Below are positions 1 to 7,959 of a DNA stretch of 29,865 nucleotides, piece after piece. The notes beneath the pieces were generated by a model. It saw only the letters and a list, made by a program, of their open reading frames with translations, searched no databases and was not told the DNA's origin. Source of the DNA: an uncultured Cloacibacillus sp. (GTDB lineage Bacteria; Synergistota; Synergistia; Synergistales; Synergistaceae); contig CAKSWL010000002.1 in assembly GCA_934511335.1 (NCBI GenBank), positions 1 through 29,865 of the forward strand. The letters run 5' to 3'. Within the stretch, counting starts at the first letter, position 1. Each line of letters opens with the position of its first letter. Position numbers and translations under genes: made by a program.

Positions 1-749
1 CTGTGCAGAGTGAAATTGTCAAGATTCTTGACAATTTCACGGAGCTTACAGCGGAGCTTACAGCGGAGCTTACAGCGAGAAAGAAACAGTATGGGTACTA
101 TAGGAACAAATTGTTGTCTTTTGAAAACGAAAATCCCATGCAGGCACTTGGTGACGTGTGTGATGTTGTAGCAGGCGGAACTCCATCAAAAAAGAATAGC
201 GATTACTGGAATGGTGGGACAATCAAATGGTTAGGATCAACTGTCTGCCAGAATCAAAAGACTGTAGATGGTGTAACAGATTATATCACTGAGCAAGGCT
301 TGGCGGAATCATCTGCCAAGATCATGAAGGCAGGTTCAACATTGATTGCTCTGGTAGGAGCCACAATTGGCAAAATTGCTTATTTGCCATTTGAGGCGGC
401 TATCAACCAAAACATTGCAGGCATCTATCCAAAAGACACGGCGATGTTAGATCCATCGTATGTATACTACACTTGCACAACACTATATCCTAAGTTCCTT
501 GCATTAACACAAGGGTCAAAACTCGCAATGGCAAATATATCCTTCGTACGCAGTCTGCAGATTCCTGTTCCATCACTTCAGTTTCAGAAGCGTCTTGTTG
601 AAGTCCTCGACAACTTCGATGCTATCTGTTCTGACTTAAATATCGGTCTGCCCGCCGAGATTGAAGCACGCAAAAAGCAATATGAATTCTACCGGGACAA
701 ACTTTTGTCATTCAAGGGGGAGGGTAAATATGAAAATAAAAGGTTGTGA
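1..749 (+). CDS. hsdS: Type I restriction-modification specificity subunit HsdS, 5'-truncated by window edge
   Basis: This is the DNA-recognition subunit of a type I restriction-modification complex; it would bind HsdM and HsdR and choose the target sequence. The open frame is already running at base 3, so the start and the first target-recognition domain lie outside the window. What remains is the central conserved helix (ILDNF...ARKKQYGYYRNKLLSF, about residues 8-40), a complete second target-recognition domain (about 45-200, with the typical GGTPSK and QGSKLAMANIS segments), and a second copy of the conserved helix at the C-terminus (VLDNF...ARKKQYEFYRDKLLSF). The two helices are clear internal repeats, as expected for the circular pseudo-symmetry of HsdS. 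The central helix carries a TAEL-type tandem repeat (see 42-77), a hallmark of the EcoR124/type IC family. The gene overlaps the next one by 20 bases. It is visibly more AT-rich than most of the window. Confidence 0.
   Translation, partial: VQSEIVKILDNFTELTAELTAELTARKKQYGYYRNKLLSFENENPMQALGDVCDVVAGGTPSKKNSDYWNGGTIKWLGSTVCQNQKTVDGVTDYITEQGLAESSAKIMKAGSTLIALVGATIGKIAYLPFEAAINQNIAGIYPKDTAMLDPSYVYYTCTTLYPKFLALTQGSKLAMANISFVRSLQIPVPSLQFQKRLVEVLDNFDAICSDLNIGLPAEIEARKKQYEFYRDKLLSFKGEGKYENKRL
42..77 (+). repeat. Three perfect 12-bp tandem repeats inside hsdS (ELTA spacer repeat)
   Basis: The unit GAGCTTACAGCG is repeated three times without a mismatch at 42-53, 54-65 and 66-77, encoding ELTA three times in the spacer between the two recognition domains. 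In the EcoR124 family, two versus three copies of a 12-bp TAEL-coding repeat at this position changes the spacing of the bipartite target by one base pair. The copy number here is seen directly; the effect on specificity is inferred from that family. Confidence 0.
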
Positions 750-1182
750 ATTAAAAAATGAGACAGTACTGGAAATAGGGAGATTTGCAATTCTCTGGAA
801 TTGCTTTGAAAGTGAGTGGTGTAATAATAAATGCAATCCTCGTGTCATTAAAAAAATAGCCGATTCGATTCAATTAGACGGGAGCAAACAAGCAAATCTT
901 GCAACCGTTTTGAATAAACGGCGAAGCTGGTTTGGCCAACTTAGGTCGGATTATGTCAGAAAATCACTGCATCCCGACAACGCAAGAAATTCTTCCGAAG
1001 ACGATATGGCTATTATGTGCAGATTCTTAGAGCAGAACGGCGATGATCTGGCTTGCGGCTGCCTTTTGGTTATTCATAGAATACGAAATAATCTGATGCA
1101 CGGATTGAAATTGTTATGCCAGCTTGATGACCAGATAGAGCTTTTCCGTGCAGCAAATGAAGTTTTGGAAAGCATCAGGTGA
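730..1182 (+). CDS. Small HEPN-domain protein between hsdS and hsdR
   Basis: I infer a HEPN-superfamily protein, possibly an RNase, of 150 residues. The motif RNNLMHG (R119 to H124) fits the R-x4-6-H catalytic signature of HEPN RNases, with the Asn after Arg that many active members carry; it sits in a predicted helix near the C-terminus, and the rest of the protein looks helical. An upstream in-frame ATG at 661 exists, but the ATG at 730 follows a strong purine-rich ribosome site (about 714-724) and is preferred. It overlaps the end of hsdS by 20 bases and its TGA forms part of the ribosome site of hsdR, so the three genes are translationally coupled. In the prr locus, the anticodon nuclease gene prrC (also HEPN) occupies this position, but PrrC is larger and has an NTPase domain that is absent here. 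Alternatives are a non-catalytic HEPN accessory or a toxin with an external antitoxin. Confidence 0.
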   Translation: MKIKGCELKNETVLEIGRFAILWNCFESEWCNNKCNPRVIKKIADSIQLDGSKQANLATVLNKRRSWFGQLRSDYVRKSLHPDNARNSSEDDMAIMCRFLEQNGDDLACGCLLVIHRIRNNLMHGLKLLCQLDDQIELFRAANEVLESIR

Positions 1183-1187
1183 AACGA

Positions 1188-4100
1188 ATGAGCTATTTCA
1201 ACATTGTTGCTCAAAGCAACGAAAGCACCGTGGTCGCTGAATACACGCCGGAAAGCTCCCGTTCCGACAGCTTTCAGAGCGAAGCGGCTCTTGAAAAAGA
1301 GTTCATCCGGCTGCTGACCACGCAAGGGTACGGGTACCTTACCATTCATGACGAAAACAGTCTGATCACCAACCTCAGGCGGCAGCTTTCGCTTTTGAAC
1401 GGCTATACCTTCACCGACAGCGAATGGAAGCGCTTCTTCACGGAAACGCTTGCCAACGCCAACGAGTACATCGTTGAAAAGAGCCGTACCATTCAGACCG
1501 ACTATGTAAAGGTGCTCCGCAGGGATGACGGCAGCAGCAAGAATATTCAGCTTATAGATAAAAAGAATATTCACAACAACCGCTTGCAGGTTATCAATCA
1601 GTATGAGGAATCTGAGGGCAAGCACGACACACGCTATGATGTGACCATTTTGGTGAACGGTCTGCCGCTGATTCATGTGGAGCTGAAGCGCCGCGGCGTT
1701 GCCATCCGCGAGGCCTTCAATCAAATCAAACGATATCAGCGGGACAGCTTTTGGGCGGCAAGCGGCTTGTACGAGTATGTGCAGATTTTCATCATCTCCA
1801 ACGGAACCCATACCAAGTATTATTCCAACACCACCCGAAACAGCCATATCAAAGAGATGGGCGAATCTGCAAAGCAAAAATCGACCTGCCTGCCGGCAGA
1901 CAGGAGAAAAACCAGCAACAGCTTTGAGTTTACCTCCTTCTGGGCGGACGGCAACAACAAGGTCATTGCAGACCTGATTGACTTTACTAAAACCTTCCTC
2001 GCCAAGCACACCATTCTGAATGTGCTGACGAAGTATTGCGTGTTCACCACGGAAGAAATCCTGATGGTCATGCGTCCCTATCAGATTGCGGCGACCGAGC
2101 GCATCTTAAACCGCATCGAAGTCTCAACCAACTACAAAAAGACCGGAACGATTGACGCGGGCGGCTATATCTGGCATACCACGGGAAGCGGAAAAACGCT
2201 GACCTCTTTCAAGACGGCGCAGCTTGCGTCCGCGCTCCCCTATGTGGATAAGGTACTGTTCGTGGTCGATAGAAAAGATCTCGACTATCAGACCATGAAG
2301 GAGTATGACCGCTTTGAAAAAGGCTCCGCCAACAGCAACGCTTCCACAAGGATATTGCAGCGGCAGCTTGAGGACAGGGACGAAAATGGGGCTTTTCACG
2401 AGTACAAAATCATCATTACCACGATTCAGAAGCTGGACAACTTCGTGACTAAGAACAAGGGACATGAGGTGTTCACCAAGCATTGCGTCATCATCTTCGA
2501 CGAGTGCCACAGAAGCCAGTTTGGAGATATGCACGCGAAAATCGTCAAGGCGTTCAGAAATTACCACCTGTTCGGCTTTACCGGCACGCCGATTTTTGCA
2601 GCCAACGCCGCCAAGGGCAAGCACCTGTCGATGCTGACCACGCCGCAGACCTTCGGCGTCCAGCTCCACACCTACACGATTGTGGATGCGATCAGTGACG
2701 GCAACGTTCTCCCGTTCCGTATCGACTATGTGAACACGGTCAAAGAAAAAGAGGACATCAAGGACAAGGATGTGTCCGCCATCGACGCGGAAAAAGCTAT
2801 GGGCGCGCCGGAGCGTATTCGGGAAATCGTCAAATACATGCTGGAACACTTCGACCAGAAAACCAAACGCAACAGCTTTTACTCCCTGAAGGGCAAGCGC
2901 ATGGCAGGCTTCAACGCCATCTTTGCAGTCAGCTCCATTCCCATGGCGATGAAGTATTATACGGAGTTCAAGAAGCAGCTTGCCGAGAACCATCGCCAAT
3001 TTGCAGTCGCCACGATTTTCAGCTACGCCGCAAACGAGGACGACCCCGAAGATGTTCTGCAAGAGGAAGGCTTCGATACCGACGCTCTCGATAAGACCTC
3101 CCGCGATTTTCTTGAAAGCGCGATCCAAGACTACAACGCGGCGTTCAACACCAACTTCGACACGTCCTCCGATAAATTCCAGAACTACTACAAGGATTTG
3201 TCCATGCGCGTGAAGAACCGGGAAGTGGACTTGCTGATCGTTGTGAATATGTTCCTCACGGGATTTGACGCGACAACCCTCAATACCCTGTGGGTGGACA
3301 AGAACCTCAGAATGCACGGACTGATACAAGCCTATTCCAGAACCAACCGCATCCTGAACTCCGTTAAGACCTACGGCAATATCGTCTGCTTCCGTGATTT
3401 GCAGAAGGCGACGGACGACGCAATCGCCCTCTTTGGCGATAAGAACGCAAGCGGCATCGTGCTTCTCAAGAGCTTCAATGACTACTGGAACGGCTACTGT
3501 GATAACGATGGAAAGCACCAGCCGGGCTACATTGAGCTGCTTGAAAAGCTGGAAACCGAATATCCTCTGGGCAGCCAGATCGTCGGCGAACAGGCGGAGA
3601 AGGATTTTATCAAGCTGTTCGGCGCTATCCTCAGTATGAGAAACATTCTTTCGTCCTTCGACCAGTTTGCGGAAATGGACAGCGTCGCCGCAAGGGATTT
3701 GCAGAATTACCAGAGCGTCTACCTTGACCTCTACGACAAGTACCGCAGAAAGGGCGATGGAGAAAAGGAAGATATTACGGACGATATCGAGTTTGAAATC
3801 GAGCTTATCAAGCAGGTGGAGATCAATATCGACTACATACTGATATTGGTCGAGAAGTACCATGACGGCAACTGCGAGGATAAGGAAATCCTTACTTCCA
3901 TCCGCAAGGCGGTCGACGCAAGTATGCAGCTCCGCAGCAAGAAAGAGCTTATCGAAGCCTTCATCAGCCAAGTCAATGTCGATACGCAGGTTACCGACGA
4001 TTGGCGCAGATTTGTTCTGGAGCGGGAAGAAAACGACCTGGCTGAAATCATTACGACCGAAAAGCTCAAAGAGGACGAAACCCGCAAGTTTGTCGCCAAT

Positions 4101-4307
4101 GCGTTCCGCGACGGAGCATTGAAGACCGCGGGGACGGAGATTGACAAGCTCATGCCTCCCTTATCACGCTTCGGCGGTGCCGGCAGAGCTAAGAAGAAGC
4201 AGGGCGTCATAAAAAAGCTGAAAGCGTTCTTTGAAAAATACTTCGGGCTTGGCATTGCGGAACTCAGAGCAGAGGAAGAGAGGCCGACAGAGAAAAAGGG
4301 GGATTAA
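1188..4307 (+). CDS. hsdR: Type I restriction enzyme endonuclease/translocase subunit HsdR
   Basis: HsdR cuts unmodified DNA after ATP-driven translocation as part of the HsdR2M2S complex. The protein has 1039 residues, full length for the family. An N-terminal PD-(D/E)xK nuclease domain shows YDVTILVNG followed by VELKRRG (ELK near residues 165-167). The SF2 helicase motor follows: Walker A HTTGSGKT (about 330), DECHRSQ motif II (about 438), FTGTP motif III (about 465), FLTGFDA (about 690) and QAYSRTNR motif VI (about 714). The C-terminal third is helical and probably contacts HsdM. The frame is open from a GTG at 1179, but the ATG at 1188 has AGGTGA five bases upstream, overlapping the stop of the HEPN gene. 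All key motifs look intact, so the enzyme is probably active. hsdM is expected upstream of the window. Confidence 0.
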   Translation: MSYFNIVAQSNESTVVAEYTPESSRSDSFQSEAALEKEFIRLLTTQGYGYLTIHDENSLITNLRRQLSLLNGYTFTDSEWKRFFTETLANANEYIVEKSRTIQTDYVKVLRRDDGSSKNIQLIDKKNIHNNRLQVINQYEESEGKHDTRYDVTILVNGLPLIHVELKRRGVAIREAFNQIKRYQRDSFWAASGLYEYVQIFIISNGTHTKYYSNTTRNSHIKEMGESAKQKSTCLPADRRKTSNSFEFTSFWADGNNKVIADLIDFTKTFLAKHTILNVLTKYCVFTTEEILMVMRPYQIAATERILNRIEVSTNYKKTGTIDAGGYIWHTTGSGKTLTSFKTAQLASALPYVDKVLFVVDRKDLDYQTMKEYDRFEKGSANSNASTRILQRQLEDRDENGAFHEYKIIITTIQKLDNFVTKNKGHEVFTKHCVIIFDECHRSQFGDMHAKIVKAFRNYHLFGFTGTPIFAANAAKGKHLSMLTTPQTFGVQLHTYTIVDAISDGNVLPFRIDYVNTVKEKEDIKDKDVSAIDAEKAMGAPERIREIVKYMLEHFDQKTKRNSFYSLKGKRMAGFNAIFAVSSIPMAMKYYTEFKKQLAENHRQFAVATIFSYAANEDDPEDVLQEEGFDTDALDKTSRDFLESAIQDYNAAFNTNFDTSSDKFQNYYKDLSMRVKNREVDLLIVVNMFLTGFDATTLNTLWVDKNLRMHGLIQAYSRTNRILNSVKTYGNIVCFRDLQKATDDAIALFGDKNASGIVLLKSFNDYWNGYCDNDGKHQPGYIELLEKLETEYPLGSQIVGEQAEKDFIKLFGAILSMRNILSSFDQFAEMDSVAARDLQNYQSVYLDLYDKYRRKGDGEKEDITDDIEFEIELIKQVEINIDYILILVEKYHDGNCEDKEILTSIRKAVDASMQLRSKKELIEAFISQVNVDTQVTDDWRRFVLEREENDLAEIITTEKLKEDETRKFVANAFRDGALKTAGTEIDKLMPPLSRFGGAGRAKKKQGVIKKLKAFFEKYFGLGIAELRAEEERPTEKKGD

Positions 4308-4504
4308 AATAGTCACAGGCAGGTGATGGCTTGCTATCAGCAAATTTGGATAATAATCAGAGAAGTAGAACGAAAACTCAGGGAGGTTTCGGCTCGAACG
4401 TTGGAGAAATTACGAGAAATGAGTCCGGAAATTACAAGCAGTCTGAACCCGGTCATACCACCGTCTACAGGTCTAAAGTGGACGGATGTATTCAAGGAGC
4501 GGAG
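4308..4504. other. Gap after hsdR, presumed right edge of the restriction island
   Basis: No recognisable gene. An 82-codon plus-strand frame (4323-4571, MACYQQIWIIIREVE...) is open here, but it runs through the terminator and 3' end of the opposing gene, and its ATG at 4326 is too close to the purine stretch before it. It could be a decayed fragment at the island edge or chance. No direct repeat or tRNA attachment site is visible. Confidence 0.
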
Positions 4505-4562
4505 AAAGCAAAAAACAAAGCATCCGGGGCCCGGTTGGAGAGCCGAGCTTCCGGATGCTTAT
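4505..4562 (-). terminator. Rho-independent terminator of the nitronate monooxygenase-like gene
   Basis: A perfect 10-bp stem, AAGCATCCGG (4518-4527) with CCGGATGCTT (4551-4560). Read on the minus strand it is followed by TTTGTTTTTTGC, a good uridine tract, directly after the stop of the gene at 4568. Confidence 0.
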
Positions 4563-4567
4563 TTAGT

Positions 4568-5689
4568 TTAATGCGCCGCTTTGAGCTCTGGCAGGGAGAA
4601 ACCTTCGACAAGCTCCTTTATAAGGTCCTTTACCTTAAGGATCGATTTGACCTGCGCGACGTTGCTGCCGCAGAAGAAGAGGCCGTTTTCCCAGTCCCCC
4701 CTGTAGGCGCTTACGAGGGCGTCGGCGATGCAGAAGGTCTCGTGCTGGAGGCGGCAGATGCAGTGTGAGAGGCATCCGGCGCGGCAGCCCACCTTTTCCA
4801 GCGCGCCAGCGAAGTACCTTTCAATGAGCGGGCTCATGATCGCGCGCCCCGGAAGCCCGCAGGGGCTTTTGATCAGCACCACGTCCTCATCCCCGGCGTC
4901 AATGTAGGCCTGCTTGAAACGATCGGAGGCGTCGCCCTCTTCGGTGGCGGCGAACCTGGTCCCCATCTGTACGCCGCTTGCTCCCATGCCGATGGCGTCT
5001 CTGATGTCCCCTCCGTCCCAGATGCCGCCCGCCGAGATTACGGGAATGTTGTGGCCGAGCTCTTTTAAATATTTCACAAGCGCGGGGACGACCTCTTTTA
5101 GCGAGAGTTTTCTATCCATCGCCTGTTCCTGGTCGCGGGCGCCCAGATGGCCCCCTGCGGTATTAGGCGTTTCGACGACGAAGGCGTCGGGCAGTCTGTT
5201 GTAATGTTTGAGCCAGCGGTTGAGTATGAGGCCCGCGGCTTTGACGCTGCTGACGATGGGCACGAGCGCCGTGTCGGGATAGCCTTCCGTCAGCTGCGGC
5301 AGCTTAAGCGGCAGCCCCGCGCCGGAGATGATCATATCCGCCCCCGCTTCGCAGGAGGTGCGCACGAGCTGGTCATAGTCGCTGAGCGCGCACATGCAGT
5401 TCACGGCGATGACGCCGCCGTTCGCCGTTTCTTTTGCCTCTTTTATGTACCGAGATAATATTTTATGGTTCTGCTCGTCGATTTTTTTGCCGCCGGAATT
5501 CATGTCGAAGTCGGGAGACGAAGCGGCGAGCCCCACGGAGGCGATGGTGCCCACGCCTCCGGCGGCGGCCACGGCGCCCGCGAGCCGGGGGCCGGAGACC
5601 ATGATTCCCATACCGCCCTGTATGATAGGGAACTGTGGGTGGTGTTTCCCAATAGTTAATGAAGGTAATTCTGTTTTTTTATTTGTCAT
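4568..5689 (-). CDS. Nitronate monooxygenase / FabK-like FMN-dependent oxidoreductase
   Basis: An FMN TIM-barrel protein of the nitronate monooxygenase (2-nitropropane dioxygenase) family; members oxidise alkyl nitronates or act as FabK-type enoyl-ACP reductases. Family features are PIIQGGMG at the first strand (about residues 21-28), NTAGGHLG with the catalytic-type His181, and the phosphate-binding segments SAGGIWDGGDI and GASGVQMGTRF. The C-terminus carries a cysteine cluster (C302, C306, C310, C312, C320) absent from classical fungal and Pseudomonas enzymes; I think it occurs in some anaerobe homologues and may bind metal or form disulfides. Start ATG 5689 has AAAGGA upstream. It is monocistronic, with its own promoter and terminator. 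Substrate cannot be told from sequence; FabK is less likely because no fatty-acid genes are nearby. Confidence 0.
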   Translation of the reverse strand: MTNKKTELPSLTIGKHHPQFPIIQGGMGIMVSGPRLAGAVAAAGGVGTIASVGLAASSPDFDMNSGGKKIDEQNHKILSRYIKEAKETANGGVIAVNCMCALSDYDQLVRTSCEAGADMIISGAGLPLKLPQLTEGYPDTALVPIVSSVKAAGLILNRWLKHYNRLPDAFVVETPNTAGGHLGARDQEQAMDRKLSLKEVVPALVKYLKELGHNIPVISAGGIWDGGDIRDAIGMGASGVQMGTRFAATEEGDASDRFKQAYIDAGDEDVVLIKSPCGLPGRAIMSPLIERYFAGALEKVGCRAGCLSHCICRLQHETFCIADALVSAYRGDWENGLFFCGSNVAQVKSILKVKDLIKELVEGFSLPELKAAH

Positions 5690-5742
5690 TTTAAATTCCT
5701 TTCAAATATTTGTTTAAAATATTCTATCCATTAATTAAATAA

Positions 5743-5784
5743 TGGAATTATGTATATACTATTCCATAAAACTCGCTTTGGCAA
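5743..5784 (-). promoter_or_regulatory. Promoter of the nitronate monooxygenase-like gene with overlapping inverted repeat
   Basis: On the minus strand TTGCCA (5784-5779) and TAGTAT (5761-5756) are separated by exactly 17 bases, a good housekeeping-sigma match. The inverted repeat TGGAAT (5743-5748)/ATTCCA (5761-5766) overlaps the -10 element and could be an operator. A second short palindrome, CCATTA/TAATGG, lies just downstream. Confidence 0.
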
Positions 5785-5849
5785 GTCCCTTTTATAAAAT
5801 TGACAGGGGAAGAAAGAGTAAGTTTATATAACAAAAAGCTTACACATGG

Positions 5850-5878
5850 TTGACGTAAAATCTTTTTTTAAATATAGT
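5850..5878 (+). promoter_or_regulatory. Promoter of the umuC-like gene
   Basis: TTGACG (5850-5855), a 17-base spacer and TATAGT (5873-5878): each hexamer differs from consensus at one position. The start codon is 35 bases downstream. I do not see a Gram-positive or E. coli type LexA box overlapping it. Confidence 0.
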
Positions 5879-5912
5879 ATATTATAAGTTTAATAAAAGA
5901 GGAAGATGTTAC

Positions 5913-7241
5913 ATGAGTGAGATGTCCGAGCGTTCTATAGGGCTTTGCGATTGTAATAATTTTTTTGTCTCCTGTGAGCGGCGTGAAAATCCCGCGCTCA
6001 ATTCCCGTCCCGTCGTCGTCCTGAGCGGCAATGACGGATGTGTGGTGGCGCGTTCAAACGAAGTGAAGGCGATGGGGGTGCCGATGGGCGAACCATATTT
6101 CAAAGTCAGGGGGCAGCTCGCGCGCGCCGGCGTGGTCGTGCTCAGCGGACGCCTCTCTCTTTATAATAAAATCTCCGCCGAGGTGATGTCGCGCCTGGCG
6201 CACTTCAGCGACGTCATGGAGGTCTATTCGATCGATGAGGCCTTTATAAACCTCGCGATCGCCTCTATAAGGGACCCTGAGGCCTACTGCCGGGAACTGC
6301 GGGAGGATATCTGGCGGCATTGCGCCATCCCGGTATCCGTGGGGATATCCTCTACCAAGACGCTGGCCAAATTGGCGTCGCACTGTGCGAAGCATACTGG
6401 CGACGGCGTCTTCTGGCTCAAGCGGCGGCTCTATTCCGATCCCGCGTGGATGGCGCAGTTTGCGGCCGGCGATATCTGGGGGGTGGGGCGGCGAATGGCG
6501 AAGCGCCTCGACCTCTATCACCGGATCGTGACCGCCGCCGATTTCGCCGCGGCGGACGACCTGCTTCTTAAACGGAATTTCTCTGTGAACGCGCTTTATA
6601 CGGCCTGGGAGCTGCGCGGCTATCCGGTGCACCCGCTCTCCCGCGGGCGGCGCGCGCCAAAGTCCATCCAGGTTTCCCGTTCTTTTGGCGAGGCGGTCTT
6701 CTCTTATGACGAGTTGTTGGAGGCGCTCTCTTATTTCACGCTCTGCGCCGCGCGTCAGCTGCGGACGGCGAAGCAGCGCGCTTCGCGCATGGGGATATAT
6801 ATAACGACGAGCCGTTTTCGCGAGGAAAATTTTTACGCGCGTGAAGACGAGCGTACTTTTCCATTTCCACGTTCGCTCGATTGCGATTTTTTGTCGGCGG
6901 CCAGGGAGATGCTTGCCGGCATATACAGTGAGGGCTGTGCCTATAAGAAGGCCGGAGTGGTGCTGTGTGATTTTACCGATGTAAGCTGCGGCGAGCAGCG
7001 GCTCCTGTTTGACGACGAGGGCCGTCCGGAGGCGCGCGACGGAAAGTTTCAGCAGGCGGCTACCGTCACCGACGCTCTGAACCGCGAATTTGGGCGTCTC
7101 GTCATCGGCTCCGCCGATAATTTCGGCGCGCCGGAGAAGAAATCCCGGTGGTATCCTCAGCGTGGACATGGCGTTGCCGCAAACGACTATCGCGACCGTC
7201 CGGCGCTGCCGATCGGCCCGTCCAGAAGGGTTAATTTTTAG
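5913..7241 (+). CDS. umuC: UmuC-type Y-family translesion DNA polymerase
   Basis: An error-prone Y-family polymerase of the UmuC (Pol V) subgroup, 442 residues. The palm-domain catalytic residues are present: DCNNFFVSCE (D13) and SIDEAF (D108, E109). The stretch SRPVVVLSGNDGCVVARSNE (about 31-50) is the UmuC nucleotide-binding signature, followed by a helix-hairpin-helix thumb (DIWGVGRRMAKRL) and little-finger region ending with UmuC-like residues that contain LLFDDEG. The ribosome site AGAGG lies just upstream of ATG 5913. No umuD-like gene accompanies it, so it must act alone or with a partner encoded elsewhere. A strong promoter precedes it and a bidirectional terminator follows. The assignment to UmuC rather than DinB rests on the NDGCVVARSNE segment. 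Confidence 0.
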   Translation: MSEMSERSIGLCDCNNFFVSCERRENPALNSRPVVVLSGNDGCVVARSNEVKAMGVPMGEPYFKVRGQLARAGVVVLSGRLSLYNKISAEVMSRLAHFSDVMEVYSIDEAFINLAIASIRDPEAYCRELREDIWRHCAIPVSVGISSTKTLAKLASHCAKHTGDGVFWLKRRLYSDPAWMAQFAAGDIWGVGRRMAKRLDLYHRIVTAADFAAADDLLLKRNFSVNALYTAWELRGYPVHPLSRGRRAPKSIQVSRSFGEAVFSYDELLEALSYFTLCAARQLRTAKQRASRMGIYITTSRFREENFYAREDERTFPFPRSLDCDFLSAAREMLAGIYSEGCAYKKAGVVLCDFTDVSCGEQRLLFDDEGRPEARDGKFQQAATVTDALNREFGRLVIGSADNFGAPEKKSRWYPQRGHGVAANDYRDRPALPIGPSRRVNF

Positions 7242-7256
7242 AGGCCGCCGGTCCAT

Positions 7257-7302
7257 GAAAAAAGACGCCTTTGAATATTCCTCAAAAGGCGTCTTTTTTC
7301 GT
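7257..7302. terminator. Bidirectional terminator between umuC and rubrerythrin
   Basis: A perfect 16-bp stem, GAAAAAAGACGCCTTT (7257-7272) with AAAGGCGTCTTTTTTC (7285-7300). Its A/T-rich base gives a U-tract on both strands, serving the converging genes on either side. Confidence 0.
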
Positions 7303-7339
7303 CTTTAAATGGCGGCTTCGTGCGCCGCCCGTTTTATCT

Positions 7340-7828
7340 TTAGAACTTCTGGAAGATCGAGGGCTTCGCGCCGCAGATGGGGCAGGGGCTGCTGGTCTCT
7401 CCCTTGTGGATGAATCCGCAGATGGGGCAGAGATAGTAGTCGGCGTCGGTGTTGCTCATATCGGCGAGCGCCTCTTTATAAAGCTTCGCATGTACCTTTT
7501 CGGCCTCGTTGGCGAAGTGGAAGATGCGGGCGGCCTCTTCGTTGCCTTCGGCTTTGGCCTGCTCGATCATCGGAGGATACATCTCTGAGAACTCGTAGGT
7601 CTCTCCGTCGATGCCGGCCTGAAGGTTTTCCGCGGTGGTGCCGACGCCGCCCTTGGCCCTGAACTCGGCGAAGGCGTGAATGGTTTCCGCCGCCGCGGCG
7701 GCGCGGAAGAGTTTCGCTACGCCGGCAAATCCGTCTTTCTCCGCCTGTTCGGCGAACATGAGATACTTACGGTTGGCCTGTGATTCCCCGGCGAAAGCGG
7801 TGGCGAAGTTTTCCTGTGTTTTTGACAT
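7340..7828 (-). CDS. rbr: Rubrerythrin
   Basis: A cytoplasmic peroxide-reducing di-iron protein that protects anaerobes from oxidative stress using electrons from rubredoxin or NADH. The 162-residue chain has the ferritin-like helical bundle with iron ligands in GESQAN (E14), AETIH (E48, H51), EFSEMY (E79/E82) and NEAEKVHA (E108/E110, H113). The C-terminal rubredoxin-like domain has CPICG (C134, C137) and CPICG (C149, C152) for the Fe(SCys)4 centre. Length and domain order are standard. Ribosome site AAGGAGG precedes ATG 7828. It is monocistronic with its own promoter. Confidence 0.
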   Translation of the reverse strand: MSKTQENFATAFAGESQANRKYLMFAEQAEKDGFAGVAKLFRAAAAAETIHAFAEFRAKGGVGTTAENLQAGIDGETYEFSEMYPPMIEQAKAEGNEEAARIFHFANEAEKVHAKLYKEALADMSNTDADYYLCPICGFIHKGETSSPCPICGAKPSIFQKF

Positions 7829-7910
7829 GATTTGATTTCCTCCTTGAATTTTTTATGCCTTATTTTTTTGTTTCATCTCTAAAACCCGCTTGGTTATTTA
7901 AAACTGTTTT

Positions 7911-7939
7911 AGTTTAAGTCTTTTCTCTAATTTTGTCAA
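7911..7939 (-). promoter_or_regulatory. Rubrerythrin promoter
   Basis: On the minus strand a perfect TTGACA (7939-7934), a 17-base spacer and TAAACT (7916-7911). An imperfect AT-rich dyad (TTAAAACT...TAGTTTAA, about 7898-7917) covers the -10 element and might bind a peroxide-type repressor; that part is inference. Confidence 0.
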
Positions 7940-7959
7940 GTTTTAAAACAGCGGTTTTT

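Noticed and set aside
42..77. Short tandem repeats as a possible CRISPR remnant
   Set aside because: Units are 12 bp with no spacers and encode a known HsdS spacer repeat.
2124..3971. 615-codon open frame antisense to hsdR
   Set aside because: It lies wholly opposite hsdR, whose helicase motifs are intact; no ribosome site and no recognisable domain. GC-rich codon use leaves the complement open by chance.
4331..4768. 145-codon plus-strand frame after hsdR
   Set aside because: It reads through a terminator and into the antisense of the nitronate monooxygenase gene; only its first third is outside known genes.
6054..7256. 400-codon open frame antisense to umuC
   Set aside because: It mirrors umuC almost end to end and is rich in Arg, His and Pro, typical of an antisense shadow.
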